Shown: positions 28,396 to 39,001 of the stretch, piece after piece | Layout: each line of letters begins with the position of its first letter | Position numbering within the stretch: position 1 is the stretch's first letter | Source of the DNA: Candidatus Zixiibacteriota bacterium | GTDB taxonomy: Bacteria > Zixibacteria > MSB-5A5 > GN15 > JAAZOE01 | NCBI GenBank assembly: GCA_030668485.1 | Contig: DAOUTW010000008.1 | Coordinates: 30,957 to 94,956, forward strand | Reading direction: 5' to 3' | Length of the DNA stretch: 64,000 bases | The notes under the pieces: generated by a model | What the model saw: the letters and a program-made list of their open reading frames with translations, nothing else | What the model was told of the DNA's origin: nothing | Database searches by the model: none | Program-made: the position numbers and the translations under genes

Positions 28396-29411
28396 TCGAC
28401 CTGGCCTTTGCCCTCTGGAACTTCGACTATGTGGCGGTCCGTGCCGGCAATGGTGACGGGACATTTCAAAGCCCGGTTTTGTACACTCTCGAAGGCGACC
28501 TTTCCCGCCCGCCGGGATTATGCATCGCCGATTTCGACGGCGATGACGATGACGATATCATTGTGACAGAAAACTATTATCATGTTGCCCGATTTCTGTC
28601 CAACGACGGCGACGGCACGTTTACGGTCGGACCATCCTATGCGACCGGGTTCTCACCCTGGGGAATCGCCGCCGCGGATTTGGATGGAGACGATGACATA
28701 GACCTGGCCGTGGCGCTCACCGGCGGAGATATGAGCATTATGCTTAATAACGGTGATGGCTCCTTCGCTTCCCCCGTCGGCTATCCCGGAGGGGGTGGTT
28801 CGAATTGGATCGTTGCAGCGAATCTGGACGGGGATACCGATATAGATGTGGTCATGACGACAGCCAACACCGATAGCATCGCCGTTTATTTGAATCATTC
28901 AAACGGCACCTTTGCACCTGCGACTATGTATCAAGCGGATTCACATCCCAAAAGCATAATAGCCGCCGACCTTGACGATGACGGCGACCAGGAAATCATA
29001 ACCGGCAACCTGGGAGCCGGTAACATTTCGATCTTTTATAATCCGGGTAGCGGAAATCTAATGCCGGCCTTAAATTACAATGTCGGCCATGGTCCGTGGG
29101 GGATTGCGGGCGATGATTTCGATGACGACGGGGACACCGATCTGGCCGTGACGTTATCCGAAGACAACATGGTTCGCATCCTGCAAAACGACGGTACCGG
29201 TACGTTGTATATCTGCGGCGACGCCAATGGCGACGGCACCGTCAATGTCGCCGATGCGGTTTATCTCATCAGTTATATATTTAAAGGCGGCCCCCCTCCC
29301 TACTCCATGGAGGCTGCCGATGCCAATGCCGATGGTGACGTCAATGTTGGGGATGTTGTCTACGTGATTGCCTACGTTTTCAGCGGCGGCCCCGCCCCCC
29401 AATGCCCCTGA
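28101..29411 (+). CDS. Secreted FG-GAP/VCBS repeat protein with C-terminal dockerin-like repeats
   Basis: Multiple DFDGDGxxDLA repeats; C-terminus CGDANGDGTVNVADAVYLISYIFKGGPPP...DANADGDVNVGDVVYVIAYVFSGG. Confidence 0.88.
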   Translation: MFSKSLITLTLFFAISLMISFSESVRSGNNEYPMDWPQVIYTSDFNNDLSSDLAVVSGLNNSAILLNNGSGDFTNLGSSYTGTMQRDIDGADFDGDGNLDLAFALWNFDYVAVRAGNGDGTFQSPVLYTLEGDLSRPPGLCIADFDGDDDDDIIVTENYYHVARFLSNDGDGTFTVGPSYATGFSPWGIAAADLDGDDDIDLAVALTGGDMSIMLNNGDGSFASPVGYPGGGGSNWIVAANLDGDTDIDVVMTTANTDSIAVYLNHSNGTFAPATMYQADSHPKSIIAADLDDDGDQEIITGNLGAGNISIFYNPGSGNLMPALNYNVGHGPWGIAGDDFDDDGDTDLAVTLSEDNMVRILQNDGTGTLYICGDANGDGTVNVADAVYLISYIFKGGPPPYSMEAADANADGDVNVGDVVYVIAYVFSGGPAPQCP

Positions 29412-29420
29412 TTAATTATT

Positions 29421-29873
29421 CGTGATGTGTAAGGCAGATGTCCTCATCTGCCTGGCCGCAGTTGACAGCCCGCCAAAACAGATCGTATCATCCACGCGCC
29501 ATAATTATATTGAAATGAACGGCACATTACTGCTTTCGATTGAGTTCGGGAATTTCCCTTTGAGGAGGGTTTCGCCATGTTTTCCAAATCGCTTATAACT
29601 TTGACATTATTTTTCGCGATATCATTGATGATCAGCTTCAGTGAGTCGGTTCGTTCCGGCAATAATGAATACCCAATGGACTGGCCGCAGGTTATATATA
29701 CTTCGGATCTAGATAATGATTTGTCTCTCGATCTGGCGGTCGTTTCCGATCTGAATAATTCCGCGATACTGCTCAACGACGGCGGCGGAGATTTTACAAA
29801 TATCGGGGCCTCTTATACCGGTACCATGCAGAGAGATATTGACGGCGCCGATTTCGATGGCGACGGCGCGCTT
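29421..29873 (+). repeat. Direct duplication copy 2
   Basis: Near-identical to 27946-28395. Confidence 0.92.
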
Positions 29874-30248
29874 GACATCGCGGTCAACAACCTGCTCGAT
29901 TCCAAGGTGGAAGTCTTTATCAATAAGAGCCCGTCCGATGTCGATGACGATATGCCCGCAGGCCTACCGGTCACGTATAACATGTCGCAGAACTATCCTA
30001 ATCCGTTCAACCCGTCGACGACGATTAAATACAGCCTCGATAAACGGTCTCCGGTTCGAATAACGGTTTACAATCTTCTGGGACAATATATCAAAACACT
30101 GTCCGATGAGGTTAAGAATGCCGGAACCTATTATGTCAGATGGGATGGCACTGACTGGAAAGGACAGCCGGCTTCGAGCGGTATCTATTTCTATCATCTC
30201 GATGCCGGTGGTATCATCGAGACGAAGAAGATGATGCTGTTGAAGTAA
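29577..30248 (+). CDS. Truncated FG-GAP paralogue with T9SS-type/FlgD-like C-terminal sorting domain
   Basis: N-terminus nearly identical to 28101 ORF; C-terminus QNYPNPFNPSTTIKYSL...GTYYVRWDGTDWKGQPASSGIYFYHL...KKMMLLK. Confidence 0.85.
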   Translation: MFSKSLITLTLFFAISLMISFSESVRSGNNEYPMDWPQVIYTSDLDNDLSLDLAVVSDLNNSAILLNDGGGDFTNIGASYTGTMQRDIDGADFDGDGALDIAVNNLLDSKVEVFINKSPSDVDDDMPAGLPVTYNMSQNYPNPFNPSTTIKYSLDKRSPVRITVYNLLGQYIKTLSDEVKNAGTYYVRWDGTDWKGQPASSGIYFYHLDAGGIIETKKMMLLK

Positions 30249-30472
30249 GATTAATGTCGGGTTATTCCTAATTTTTTCCCGGGAGCTCTGCGCTCCCGGG
30301 AAAATTTCATGGTTGCCACGCAGTATTATGTGCCAAACAATTTTGATAACGCTCTGAGATTTATTCCAGAACAAACGGCTTGACAATCATGATGAAAATA
30401 GGTATAATTCAATTCAATCTTTGATTTTTCTCCAAGGGACAATAAACATCTTATCGAGGAGGTAATTTACCT

Positions 30473-32398
30473 ATGAAAAAATTGTTTTTCATGCTAATGA
30501 TTATCGCTGTTGTTATATGGGCAGGCTGTGGGGACGAGGAAAACATAACCAACAACTATTTGGAATCGGATCTCGGTTCCATCATTGGGCGTGTCGTTCC
30601 TGCCGAAGAGGGGATTGAAGTCGCTGCCTGGCAGGCAATTGAGATAAAAAAGAGTTATACAGACGACGCCGGATATTTCGCGATTACCGATATTGAACCC
30701 GGACTCTATGAAATCAGAATAACAACGCCAGGGGGACGTCACAGGACAATTATTGATATCAAGGTATCCAGCGGACAAACCACCTCATTAGATGCCGTCG
30801 GAATAGATGCCGTTCCCGGACCACTGGTATCATTCTCTCCCTGTGAAGGTTGTGTACCTAAATCGACGTACGGTCTGTATATTTCCTTCACGAGCCATGT
30901 GGAAGTAGATATGAATTCCCTTAGTTCGGCAGTTGAGATACAACCAGCCACGGATGGTCAGTGGATAATTGAACAAATCTACGGTCCCGATATATACAAA
31001 TTCATCCCGGCCAATCCGTTGAGAACAAATACCGAATACCAGGTCGCTATTGGTCCCAATTTACGTTTTCAAAACGGCGAAGACTGGGGCGACAGTCTCA
31101 GTTTTTCTTTTACTACCGATGAAATGTGCATGCGAAACGTAGTCTGGAACCAATATTCGGCCCCCAATTCAATTCTTTCTACCTTCACCGGAAATCTCGT
31201 CAAATTTTATTTTTCCGGATGCCTGAACGAATCTTCCATACAAAATGCCGTTGATATCGATCCTTCGATTTCGCATACGATTATTTTCGATCCGGAAACC
31301 GACAATTTTGATCTATATGTGGATGGAGGCCTGACCAGCGGAGTTGATTATGCCATTACTCTCGATACCACTCTGGTAGATATATATGGTATTCCGATTG
31401 AGTCTTCGGTCATCTCGCATTTCTCAACCCTTCCTTTTGAAGCTACTGAAAAATACTACCCGTCCGGTTTCTACAATATCCCACCGCGACTTGACAATAA
31501 TCTTGTTTCTTATCGATACCGGGTGCCTATCGATACTACCTCTGCGTATTCGGCCATCACCATCGACCCTCCGGTACCGTTCGACATAAGAGTCAATGCC
31601 GGGTATTCCGATTATAGTCTGTACGTCTCACCGACCGGCCAGCTGAAACCGGCCACTGAATACACTATGATAATAGGCGAAAGCCTGGCAGCGGTCGATG
31701 GTGCCGTGACGGGAGAGGGCGATACTCTGTCTTTCATGGTGCAGTCGCTTACAATAACCCAGTATGGTATTAGAAGTGGTTATTCCAGTCTTGATACCAT
31801 TGTGGATCCCGGCACGAGTTTTGGCTGCAATATTTATCTGAATGCTGATATCAATATCGACTCGTTCAATATCGCTACGTCTATCGACCCACCTATGAAT
31901 GGTTTTTGGTATAAGGGATACAGTGGCTATTCTTCCCCTTATACGGAATACATGCAGTTCTTTTCCACAAGTCCCAACCTGCTTGAACCCAATGATACCA
32001 TTACCATATCCATTAATGGTTCAATAGGTCTGGCAGATGAGATCGGCTTGGGCGAAGATGTCGTTTTACGCCTGTATACCGAGCCTGTGCGGATAACATC
32101 TATGCTACCCAGCCAGGGTAGTCAAAATGTCTCTTATTATTCGAGTGTGCAAATAGATTTCAATGCACCCATGGACACCGTTCTTACTGAAGCGGCTTTC
32201 AGTATTACCACATGGGATGGCGACCCCGTACCCGGTACATTTTACTGGTATAACAATTACAGGGAGTTCAATTTCAATCCAACCGGCTATTTTATACGCG
32301 GCGAAACTTACAAAGCCTATCTTGACACCACCGCGCGCAGTACTACCGGACATCGGTTGGAAAGTCCCGGTTATACTTTCTTTAGGGTTAGCAATTAA
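30473..32398 (+). CDS. Lipoprotein with carboxypeptidase-regulatory-like and repeated SbsA-type Ig-like domains
   Basis: Lipobox VIWAGC; repeated 'F..CM..SS....V.I.P' Ig-like segments. Confidence 0.75.
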   Translation: MKKLFFMLMIIAVVIWAGCGDEENITNNYLESDLGSIIGRVVPAEEGIEVAAWQAIEIKKSYTDDAGYFAITDIEPGLYEIRITTPGGRHRTIIDIKVSSGQTTSLDAVGIDAVPGPLVSFSPCEGCVPKSTYGLYISFTSHVEVDMNSLSSAVEIQPATDGQWIIEQIYGPDIYKFIPANPLRTNTEYQVAIGPNLRFQNGEDWGDSLSFSFTTDEMCMRNVVWNQYSAPNSILSTFTGNLVKFYFSGCLNESSIQNAVDIDPSISHTIIFDPETDNFDLYVDGGLTSGVDYAITLDTTLVDIYGIPIESSVISHFSTLPFEATEKYYPSGFYNIPPRLDNNLVSYRYRVPIDTTSAYSAITIDPPVPFDIRVNAGYSDYSLYVSPTGQLKPATEYTMIIGESLAAVDGAVTGEGDTLSFMVQSLTITQYGIRSGYSSLDTIVDPGTSFGCNIYLNADINIDSFNIATSIDPPMNGFWYKGYSGYSSPYTEYMQFFSTSPNLLEPNDTITISINGSIGLADEIGLGEDVVLRLYTEPVRITSMLPSQGSQNVSYYSSVQIDFNAPMDTVLTEAAFSITTWDGDPVPGTFYWYNNYREFNFNPTGYFIRGETYKAYLDTTARSTTGHRLESPGYTFFRVSN

Positions 32399-32464
32399 GG
32401 TATCTCTGCAAAATTTGTGATAATTTTTGTTGAGGAGAACACGCGATAAATCAAACTCCGGATC

Positions 32465-32500
32465 GGGCAGCCCGCGGAGGCAGGCTGCCCCTTTTTTATT
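32465..32500 (+). terminator. Rho-independent terminator
   Basis: GGGCAGCC...GGCTGCCC followed by T-tract. Confidence 0.85.
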
Positions 32501-32627
32501 CTCGGATGCCTTGCCTCTCGACGGGGAACTCAGTACTCTGTAATGACGTCGTCAGGAATGGGTTCCTGACACCGCAACGACTCCAATGTCAGGTTTCCTG
32601 CCACAAACGCGGTGAACCCAATCTGCC

Positions 32628-34022
32628 CTACATCCTCTCAGGCACCTCATCATACGGCGTAAACCCCCGGACCCCTTTATGAAGATAGGCATACGGTTTA
32701 TGAAATGCCGGGTCGTCATGGATTTGCTTTAACAACTGATCACGAAACTCCGGCGCCGCCAGATGTGCGATACCGACCGCATGCTCACCCAGACTCAGCT
32801 TGCGGGGATCGAACGCCCCCTGTTCGGTGACAATAATTACCTGATCGGCCGGGATGGCGGTCGTGGTTATCCCCGCCGGGCAGCAGTCGACGATTTTTGA
32901 TATCCCGTCTTTGGTTTTCGATTTCAAAGCGATAATGGCAATCCCGTCTTTGGCGTACTGCGTCCCCCGGATGAAATCGCTCTGCCCGCCAATGCCACTG
33001 TAAATACTTCGAGCATCGAGGGAATCGGCCCAGATGTTGCCGTGCAGATCGACGCCGATGGCGCCGTTGATGGTAACCATTTTGGGCATTTCGGCGATTT
33101 CAAAAACACTGTTGGTATAATTGCACGGGCGGCTCTGCACCGAGCTGTTGTAATTATACCAGTCGTAGTTTTCCTGTTTGGAGGCGAGAAATATCGATGA
33201 TACGGCGAAATTGACCGGCCGTTTCCACCGATTGGTAACTATCCCCTGCTTTACAAGTTTGATCATCGCATCGGTAAAAAGCTCGGTATGGATCGCCAGG
33301 TCGCCAACCCCTTTGCGAATGATCGCATCGGTGACCGCTTCCGGCACCTCGCCGAGACCATACTGCAAAGTCGAACCTGGTTCGCTTCCGGTGCCATCCT
33401 CAATAAATAATGAGGCGATAATCTCGCCGATGCGCAGCGCGGTTCCATCGGGCTCGTGTACCGGGCTGGTTGGTAACGGGTAATCGGTATCATAGAGATA
33501 ATCGATATAACTTTCCGGGATGGTCGTCCCCAGCACAAACGGCATCCTGGCATTTCGCTCGGCAATTACGATACCATTATTGCGCCGCACCGACCGGATC
33601 GCCGCCATAACTGCCTCAACCGTCGTCCCCAGGCTATAATTGCCACCCGGATCGGGACCGCTGACACTGATGATGGCGACATTGGGACCGCCTTCCATCA
33701 TGGCATATTTGGGTATCTCCGACAGATGCATCGGATGATATTTGGCCCACCCTTTATTCACCGCCTCACGGGTCAGATAGCTGTTGAAAATGACCCGATG
33801 GGTCAAATCCTGACATCGCTCTTCCGAATAAAGCGGCTTGAGGCGTTCCCCCAGAGGCAGGACGCAGTAGAGAGCGACATGCCTGATGGATAAATCTTTG
33901 GCCAGTTGCTCCAGCAGGTCCTGGGGTGTGGCGGCGTTCCCCGATGTATAGATGACGCTTCCCGGTTTAAGTACCCGGTTATTTATAACTTCTTCCGGAT
34001 GTTTGACAATCTTCATAACCAA
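32628..34022 (-). CDS. Acetyl-CoA hydrolase/transferase (4-hydroxybutyrate CoA-transferase-like)
   Basis: GSVIYTSGNAATPQDLLEQL; GGQSDFIRGTQYAKDG; VIVTEQGAFDPRKLSLGEHA. Confidence 0.88.
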   Translation of the reverse strand: MVMKIVKHPEEVINNRVLKPGSVIYTSGNAATPQDLLEQLAKDLSIRHVALYCVLPLGERLKPLYSEERCQDLTHRVIFNSYLTREAVNKGWAKYHPMHLSEIPKYAMMEGGPNVAIISVSGPDPGGNYSLGTTVEAVMAAIRSVRRNNGIVIAERNARMPFVLGTTIPESYIDYLYDTDYPLPTSPVHEPDGTALRIGEIIASLFIEDGTGSEPGSTLQYGLGEVPEAVTDAIIRKGVGDLAIHTELFTDAMIKLVKQGIVTNRWKRPVNFAVSSIFLASKQENYDWYNYNSSVQSRPCNYTNSVFEIAEMPKMVTINGAIGVDLHGNIWADSLDARSIYSGIGGQSDFIRGTQYAKDGIAIIALKSKTKDGISKIVDCCPAGITTTAIPADQVIIVTEQGAFDPRKLSLGEHAVGIAHLAAPEFRDQLLKQIHDDPAFHKPYAYLHKGVRGFTPYDEVPERM

Positions 34023-34208
34023 TCCTCAAAATTCCCGCGATGCGGTATCGTTTATCTTAACTTCGAGCGAATACATAATCAATTTCCGCCAAAGAGTCCA
34101 TGTATTTATATTATCAAAGTGATCATTGAGGCGTCAAATTGCTGGTTTTTCCGGAGTTGCTCGTTATATTGGTATCAAGTTGAAATTCAAAACAGACAGG
34201 ATTATAAT

Positions 34209-34583
34209 TTGGGATTTTTCAAAAATATATTCAACCGGCCCCCCAAACCGGGTAAACCGCGTCCGGTGACCGACGCCACGTTCGATCAGGAAGTCCTCAA
34301 TTCCGATGTGCCGGTCGTGATCGATTTTTGGTCGCCGACCTGCCGACCCTGCCAGGTGATGGCAGGGCTCCTAAACGAGATCGGACCCGATTTTGCCGGG
34401 CGGGTTAATATTTTCAAGTTGAATGTCGCTCAGAATCCGGAGACGGCGGCACGATTTGAGATCAGAAGCGTGCCGACGCTGGTATTTATAATTGGCGAAA
34501 CGGTGGTCGATACGGTTGTGGGATTATTACCGCTGATGCCGTTGACGCAAAAGCTGGAAGATCTGGCGCGGAAGCGCCGGTAA
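34209..34583 (+). CDS. Thioredoxin-like protein (TTG start)
   Basis: VIDFWSPTCRPCQVMAGLLNEI and SVPTLVFI; start inferred by family length. Confidence 0.85.
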   Translation: MGFFKNIFNRPPKPGKPRPVTDATFDQEVLNSDVPVVIDFWSPTCRPCQVMAGLLNEIGPDFAGRVNIFKLNVAQNPETAARFEIRSVPTLVFIIGETVVDTVVGLLPLMPLTQKLEDLARKRR

Positions 34584-34618
34584 ATCGGTTCCGGTTATCC
34601 CCCGAGGGTATTCAGATT

Positions 34619-35169
34619 GGTGGCCCACCCCAGCTTGCTGGGGTGGGTTTATATTGACATAAGTACATACATTATTTATAAAATAGCCTTGACCAAGCTT
34701 AAGCATTTTGATCATCTTGGCACAGCCCGTTTTATCACTTTCTCATGCTTTCACTATCATCGACTATTGAAGGACGAGGTGGGGAGATGAATCTTGGTCC
34801 AGTAATAGGCAAAATCAAGGGCCAATCCGGACGGAAAATAATTACCGCATGGAAGAAATATCATCCTGGTAAACTCTCAAGATTGGCTATTATTAGAGAT
34901 GGTAAACCTCGTTATGCGTTTTGGCAGCGGCGGTGTTATGATCATAATTGCCGGACGGTGGAGGCCGTAAGAGAAAAGATTAATTATTGTCATATGAATC
35001 CAGTCAAGGCCGGAATGGTTTCAGATCCTGCCGATTGGCCATGGTCCAGTTATTATTGGTATCACGGAAAACGGGATTCAATTGTTGTTATAGATGATAT
35101 TGAATTGTAGTATTAAAGAGATATGAACCCACCTTAAATCCGCCAAAGCCGAATTTCAAGTGGGCCACC
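34619..35169 (+). mobile_element. REP-bounded fossil RAYT element
   Basis: 10-bp terminal inverted repeats GGTGGCCCAC/GTGGGCCACC, hairpins at both ends, RAYT remnant inside, flanked by ~107-bp direct duplication. Confidence 0.8.
34689..35110 (+). pseudogene. REP-associated tyrosine transposase (RAYT/Y1_Tnp) remnant, internally deleted and frameshifted
   Basis: Frame 1 (34689-34790): LTKLKHFDHLGTARFITFSCFHYHRLLKDE; frame 2 (34787-35110): MNLGPVIGKIKGQSGRKI...FWQRRCYDHNCRTVEAVREKINYCHMNPVKAGMVSDPADWPWSSYYWY. Confidence 0.85.
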
Positions 35170-35252
35170 GGTGGTTGTGGGATTATTGCCGCTGATGCCG
35201 TTGACGCAAAAGCTGGAAGACCTGGCGCGGAAGCGCCGGTAAGCAGGGCCGG

Positions 35253-35453
35253 TTATTCCTGAAGGGCATTCAAATCGTCAACAAATTTCCGGATATCGTC
35301 ATCGCCAAACCCCTTTTCTCTGGCCGCTTCCTCAATCGTGCCCCAGATCGGTTCGCCGCAGCGGATGCAGCGAAGACCAGCCCGGCTGAGGTATGTTACC
35401 GCAGCCGGAATCTTTTCCACCAGTTCTTCAATTGAGGTATCTTTCGATATCAT
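35253..35453 (-). CDS. DUF1858-type small protein
   Basis: SIEELVEKIPAAVTYLSRAGLRCIRCGEPIWGTIEEAAREKGF. Confidence 0.8.
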   Translation of the reverse strand: MISKDTSIEELVEKIPAAVTYLSRAGLRCIRCGEPIWGTIEEAAREKGFGDDDIRKFVDDLNALQE

Positions 35454-35461
35454 TGCAGTCC

Positions 35462-37537
35462 TTATGCTGCGCGCCCTTTCTTTTTCTCCCGCTGCTCCTC
35501 GACCACCTTTTCGGCGATACCGGCAGGCATCGGTCGGTACTCGAGAAACTCCATCGAGTAGCTGGCGCGTCCGCTGGAATTGGTGCGCAGGCTGGAGGCA
35601 TAACCGAACATTTCCATTAGCGGCACGGTGCCGGTCAGCTTTTGCGATCCTTTACGGTGCCGGCGCATACTTCCGATTTTACCTCGGCGGCGGTTGACAT
35701 CGGCGATTATATCACCCATGAAAACATCCGGGGTATTGATTTCGATTTTCATTACCGGCTCAAGCAGTTGCGGATGAGTTCGGGAAGCGATTTCCCTCAG
35801 GGCCTGGCGGGTGCAGATGCGGAAAGCCATTTCGCTTGAATCGACATCATGAGAATCGCCATCGATCAGAACAAACTTCATATCGACCATTGGGAATCCT
35901 GCCAATAGCCCGGTTTCGACCGTATCGCGAAAACCTTTTTCCACCGCCGGAATATATTCGCGCGGTATATTTCCGCCCTTGATATTATTGACAAACTCGA
36001 TTCCGGCGCCCTTGTTCGGCTCAATCCGGAAATCGATCCGGGCAAACTGGCCCCTGCCGCCGGTTTGCTTTTTGTATTTATAATCGTAACGGACTTCACG
36101 AGTGACCGTTTCGCGGAAAGCCACCGACGGCTTACCGACAATAACATCGACTTTGTGTTCGCTTTTGAGGCGATCGACGATAACTTCCAGATGAAGCTCG
36201 CCCATGCCGGAAATAACCGTTTCTTCGGTTTCATCGTCATAACTGGTCTTGAATGAGGGATCTTCCAGGCCGATCTTGCTCAAGGCCACCGACAATTTAC
36301 TTCTCTCTTTGACAACCGCCGGTTCGATTTTCATATCAAGCACCGTTTCGGGGTAATGAATCATTTCCAGGTGAATAGGACTTTCCTCATCGCACAGGGT
36401 ATCTCCCGTTGTGGTGTATTTCATCCCGATCAAAGCGCCGATATCGCCTGCCTTGAGTTCACTTACCTCTTCTCGGCTGGCGGCATGAATCCTCAAGATC
36501 CGCCCGACACGTTCCCGCTTGTTTTTGGTCGAATTATAAACATAACTGCCGGCGCTCAGCTTTCCGGAATATACGCGAATAAAGGTCTGCTGGCCGACAT
36601 AGGCATCATTGATAATTTTGAAAGCCAGCGATGAAAACGGCGGGCTGGGTGACGGCTTGCGAGAGATAACGACATTCGGATCATCAATATCCGAGCCGAT
36701 AATTATTCCCCGATCGATCGGCGAGGGGAGATAATCGACAACGGCGTCGAGCAGGAGTTGGATACCTTTATTCTTAAAGGCGCTGCCACAGAATACCGGC
36801 GTGATGCAAATACCGAGAACCGCTGTACGAGCGGCTCGTTTGATATCGTCGAGTAAAATCTCTTCACCATTAAGATATTTCTCTGCCAGATCGTCGTCAA
36901 AATCGGCCAGCTTTTCGATCATCGCTTCCCTGAATTTTTCGGCTTGTTCCTTATACTGGTCCGGGATTTCCGAATCGACCTTATCCAAACCCTGATAGGT
37001 GATCGCCTGCATCGTGACCAGATCAATAATACCCTCAAATTCAGCCTCGTCGCCCATCGGTATCTGGAACGGTACCGCATTGGCGCCCAGCATCTCATTC
37101 ATCATTTCCACAGTATTAAAAACGTCGGCTCCCTGCCGGTCGAGTTTGTTGATAAAAGCTATCCGGGGGACTTTGTACCGGTCGGCCTGATGCCAGACAG
37201 TCTCGCTCTGAGGCTCCACCCCGCCGACGGCGCAAAAAACCATCACGATACCATCCAGAACCCGCAGTGATCGTTCCACTTCCAGAGTAAAATCGATATG
37301 CCCCGGGGTGTCGATAATGTTGACGTGATGATCTTTCCACTTGGTCGTAATCGCCGCAGAGGAAATAGTAATCCCACGTTCTTGTTCCTGCTTCATGAAA
37401 TCCATGACCGCCTGGCCGTCATGAACCTCGCCCATTTTGTGGGTGCGCCCGGTGAAAAAGAGTATTCTTTCGGTTGTCGTGGTCTTTCCCGCATCTATAT
37501 GAGCCACAATACCTATATTTCTTATTTTCTGTGTCAT
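35462..37537 (-). CDS. fusA: Elongation factor G
   Basis: [45 protein letters not shown]. Confidence 0.96.
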   Translation of the reverse strand: MTQKIRNIGIVAHIDAGKTTTTERILFFTGRTHKMGEVHDGQAVMDFMKQEQERGITISSAAITTKWKDHHVNIIDTPGHIDFTLEVERSLRVLDGIVMVFCAVGGVEPQSETVWHQADRYKVPRIAFINKLDRQGADVFNTVEMMNEMLGANAVPFQIPMGDEAEFEGIIDLVTMQAITYQGLDKVDSEIPDQYKEQAEKFREAMIEKLADFDDDLAEKYLNGEEILLDDIKRAARTAVLGICITPVFCGSAFKNKGIQLLLDAVVDYLPSPIDRGIIIGSDIDDPNVVISRKPSPSPPFSSLAFKIINDAYVGQQTFIRVYSGKLSAGSYVYNSTKNKRERVGRILRIHAASREEVSELKAGDIGALIGMKYTTTGDTLCDEESPIHLEMIHYPETVLDMKIEPAVVKERSKLSVALSKIGLEDPSFKTSYDDETEETVISGMGELHLEVIVDRLKSEHKVDVIVGKPSVAFRETVTREVRYDYKYKKQTGGRGQFARIDFRIEPNKGAGIEFVNNIKGGNIPREYIPAVEKGFRDTVETGLLAGFPMVDMKFVLIDGDSHDVDSSEMAFRICTRQALREIASRTHPQLLEPVMKIEINTPDVFMGDIIADVNRRRGKIGSMRRHRKGSQKLTGTVPLMEMFGYASSLRTNSSGRASYSMEFLEYRPMPAGIAEKVVEEQREKKKGRAA

Positions 37538-37774
37538 TTCCTTACCTGCTTATTCAAGTTTTTACATCGGGAGATGGTATTATCCCCGACCCTTTCATAG
37601 CTAACAACTTCTTTCTCTTTAGGTTCCCCAGGAACCATTTAAATCCAGCTTCTCAATAGCCGGATTTTGCGGCCTACTGACTTATTCGACATTATCGGGA
37701 GAATCTAAAGAAGCAACGCCGACCCGATTTTGGGGCCGGCGCCAGGATTTATAATTTCGCCGATTCAGATTTTC

Positions 37775-39001
37775 TTAATGACTGCTGGGTTGGTGATTCA
37801 CCTTTTTCATGGTTTTGGCCTGTTCGGCGATTTCAGCGACCCCGCGAATAGCGGCATCGATATGTTCTTCGGTGTTAAAATACCCGATCCCGAATCGGAC
37901 TCCGCCATGTCTTTCGACAAGACCGAGTTGCTTATGCACCAGCGGAGCGCAATGTAATCCGGTTCGGGTGGCGACATTATGATCGACATCGAGCATGATG
38001 CCGACATCACCGGCTTCTAGACTTTCGACATTGATCGTCACTGTGGATATATGATTTTCGAGATCGTCGCAGCAATACAAAACGACGCCGTCGATCTGTT
38101 TGAGCCCATCGACCAGCCTTTGCGCCAGCTTCATTTCATGCTCGTGAATAACCTCGACGCCCCCCTGCTCTTTGATCCAATTCTGGGCCGCCCAGAGTGA
38201 CGCCACCCCGACCATATTGGTCGTCCCGAACTCCATTCGATAAGGGTAATCTTCAAGATGATATGGATAAGCCGAACGGACGCCGGTGCCGCCGCTGCGG
38301 GTCTGGCGGATATCCAGATGTTTGCGGACACAAAGACCGCCGATTCCGGTAGAACCCATCATCGATTTATGCCCGGTAAAGGCCAGGACGTCGATATTCA
38401 TTTCCTGCATATTGATCGGTATCTTGCCGGCGGTTTGCGAGGCATCGATGGCGAACGGAATCCCCATCTCCTTACAGATAGCGCCGATTTCGGCCACCGG
38501 CTGGACGGTCCCGATCACGTTGGAGCCATGATTGACAATCACCAGTTTGGTATTCGGCTTGATCGCCTTTTTGATCTCATCCGGCTCGACAAATCCCTGG
38601 CCGTTGAACGGCACATAGGTCGCCTCGACCCCTTCATCACGAACCTTGTGATTGATCGGGCGGATAACCGAGTTATGCTCCAGATTGGTGCTCACGACAT
38701 GGTCGCCGGAAGCAACCATTCCCTGGACAATCAGGTTCAGGGCGTCGGTAGCGTTATAGCTGAAGCAAAGCCGTTCCGGAGTAGCTTCATCGCCGCCGAA
38801 AAACCGGGTCAGCCGTTTCCGCAGGTCTTCAATGATATTACCGGCTTCGATCGCCTTGTCAAAACCGCTTCGACCGGGATTAACTCCGCAGTCGCGATAG
38901 AAATCGATCATGTATTTATATACGCTATCCGGCTTGGGCCAGGATGTCGCTGCACTATCAAGGTAGATCAACTCTTCCACGGTGTCTCCGTTGTTTGCCA
39001 A
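37775..39001 (-). CDS. Class V aminotransferase / cysteine desulfurase-like
   Basis: YLDSAATSWPKPDSV; AFTGHKSMMGSTGIGGL PLP lysine region. Confidence 0.88.
   Translation of the reverse strand: MANNGDTVEELIYLDSAATSWPKPDSVYKYMIDFYRDCGVNPGRSGFDKAIEAGNIIEDLRKRLTRFFGGDEATPERLCFSYNATDALNLIVQGMVASGDHVVSTNLEHNSVIRPINHKVRDEGVEATYVPFNGQGFVEPDEIKKAIKPNTKLVIVNHGSNVIGTVQPVAEIGAICKEMGIPFAIDASQTAGKIPINMQEMNIDVLAFTGHKSMMGSTGIGGLCVRKHLDIRQTRSGGTGVRSAYPYHLEDYPYRMEFGTTNMVGVASLWAAQNWIKEQGGVEVIHEHEMKLAQRLVDGLKQIDGVVLYCCDDLENHISTVTINVESLEAGDVGIMLDVDHNVATRTGLHCAPLVHKQLGLVERHGGVRFGIGYFNTEEHIDAAIRGVAEIAEQAKTMKKVNHQPSSH

Noticed and set aside
30279-30306. CCCGGGAGC-TCTGC-GCTCCCGGG hairpin as REP member
   Set aside because: Lacks the GTGC/GTGG/GTAG head; may be a terminator-like hairpin after the T9SS-tail gene.
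34745-35110. Listed 121-aa ORF as an intact gene
   Set aside because: The RAYT N-terminal block lies in a different frame upstream and the catalytic middle is missing, so it is treated as a pseudogene.
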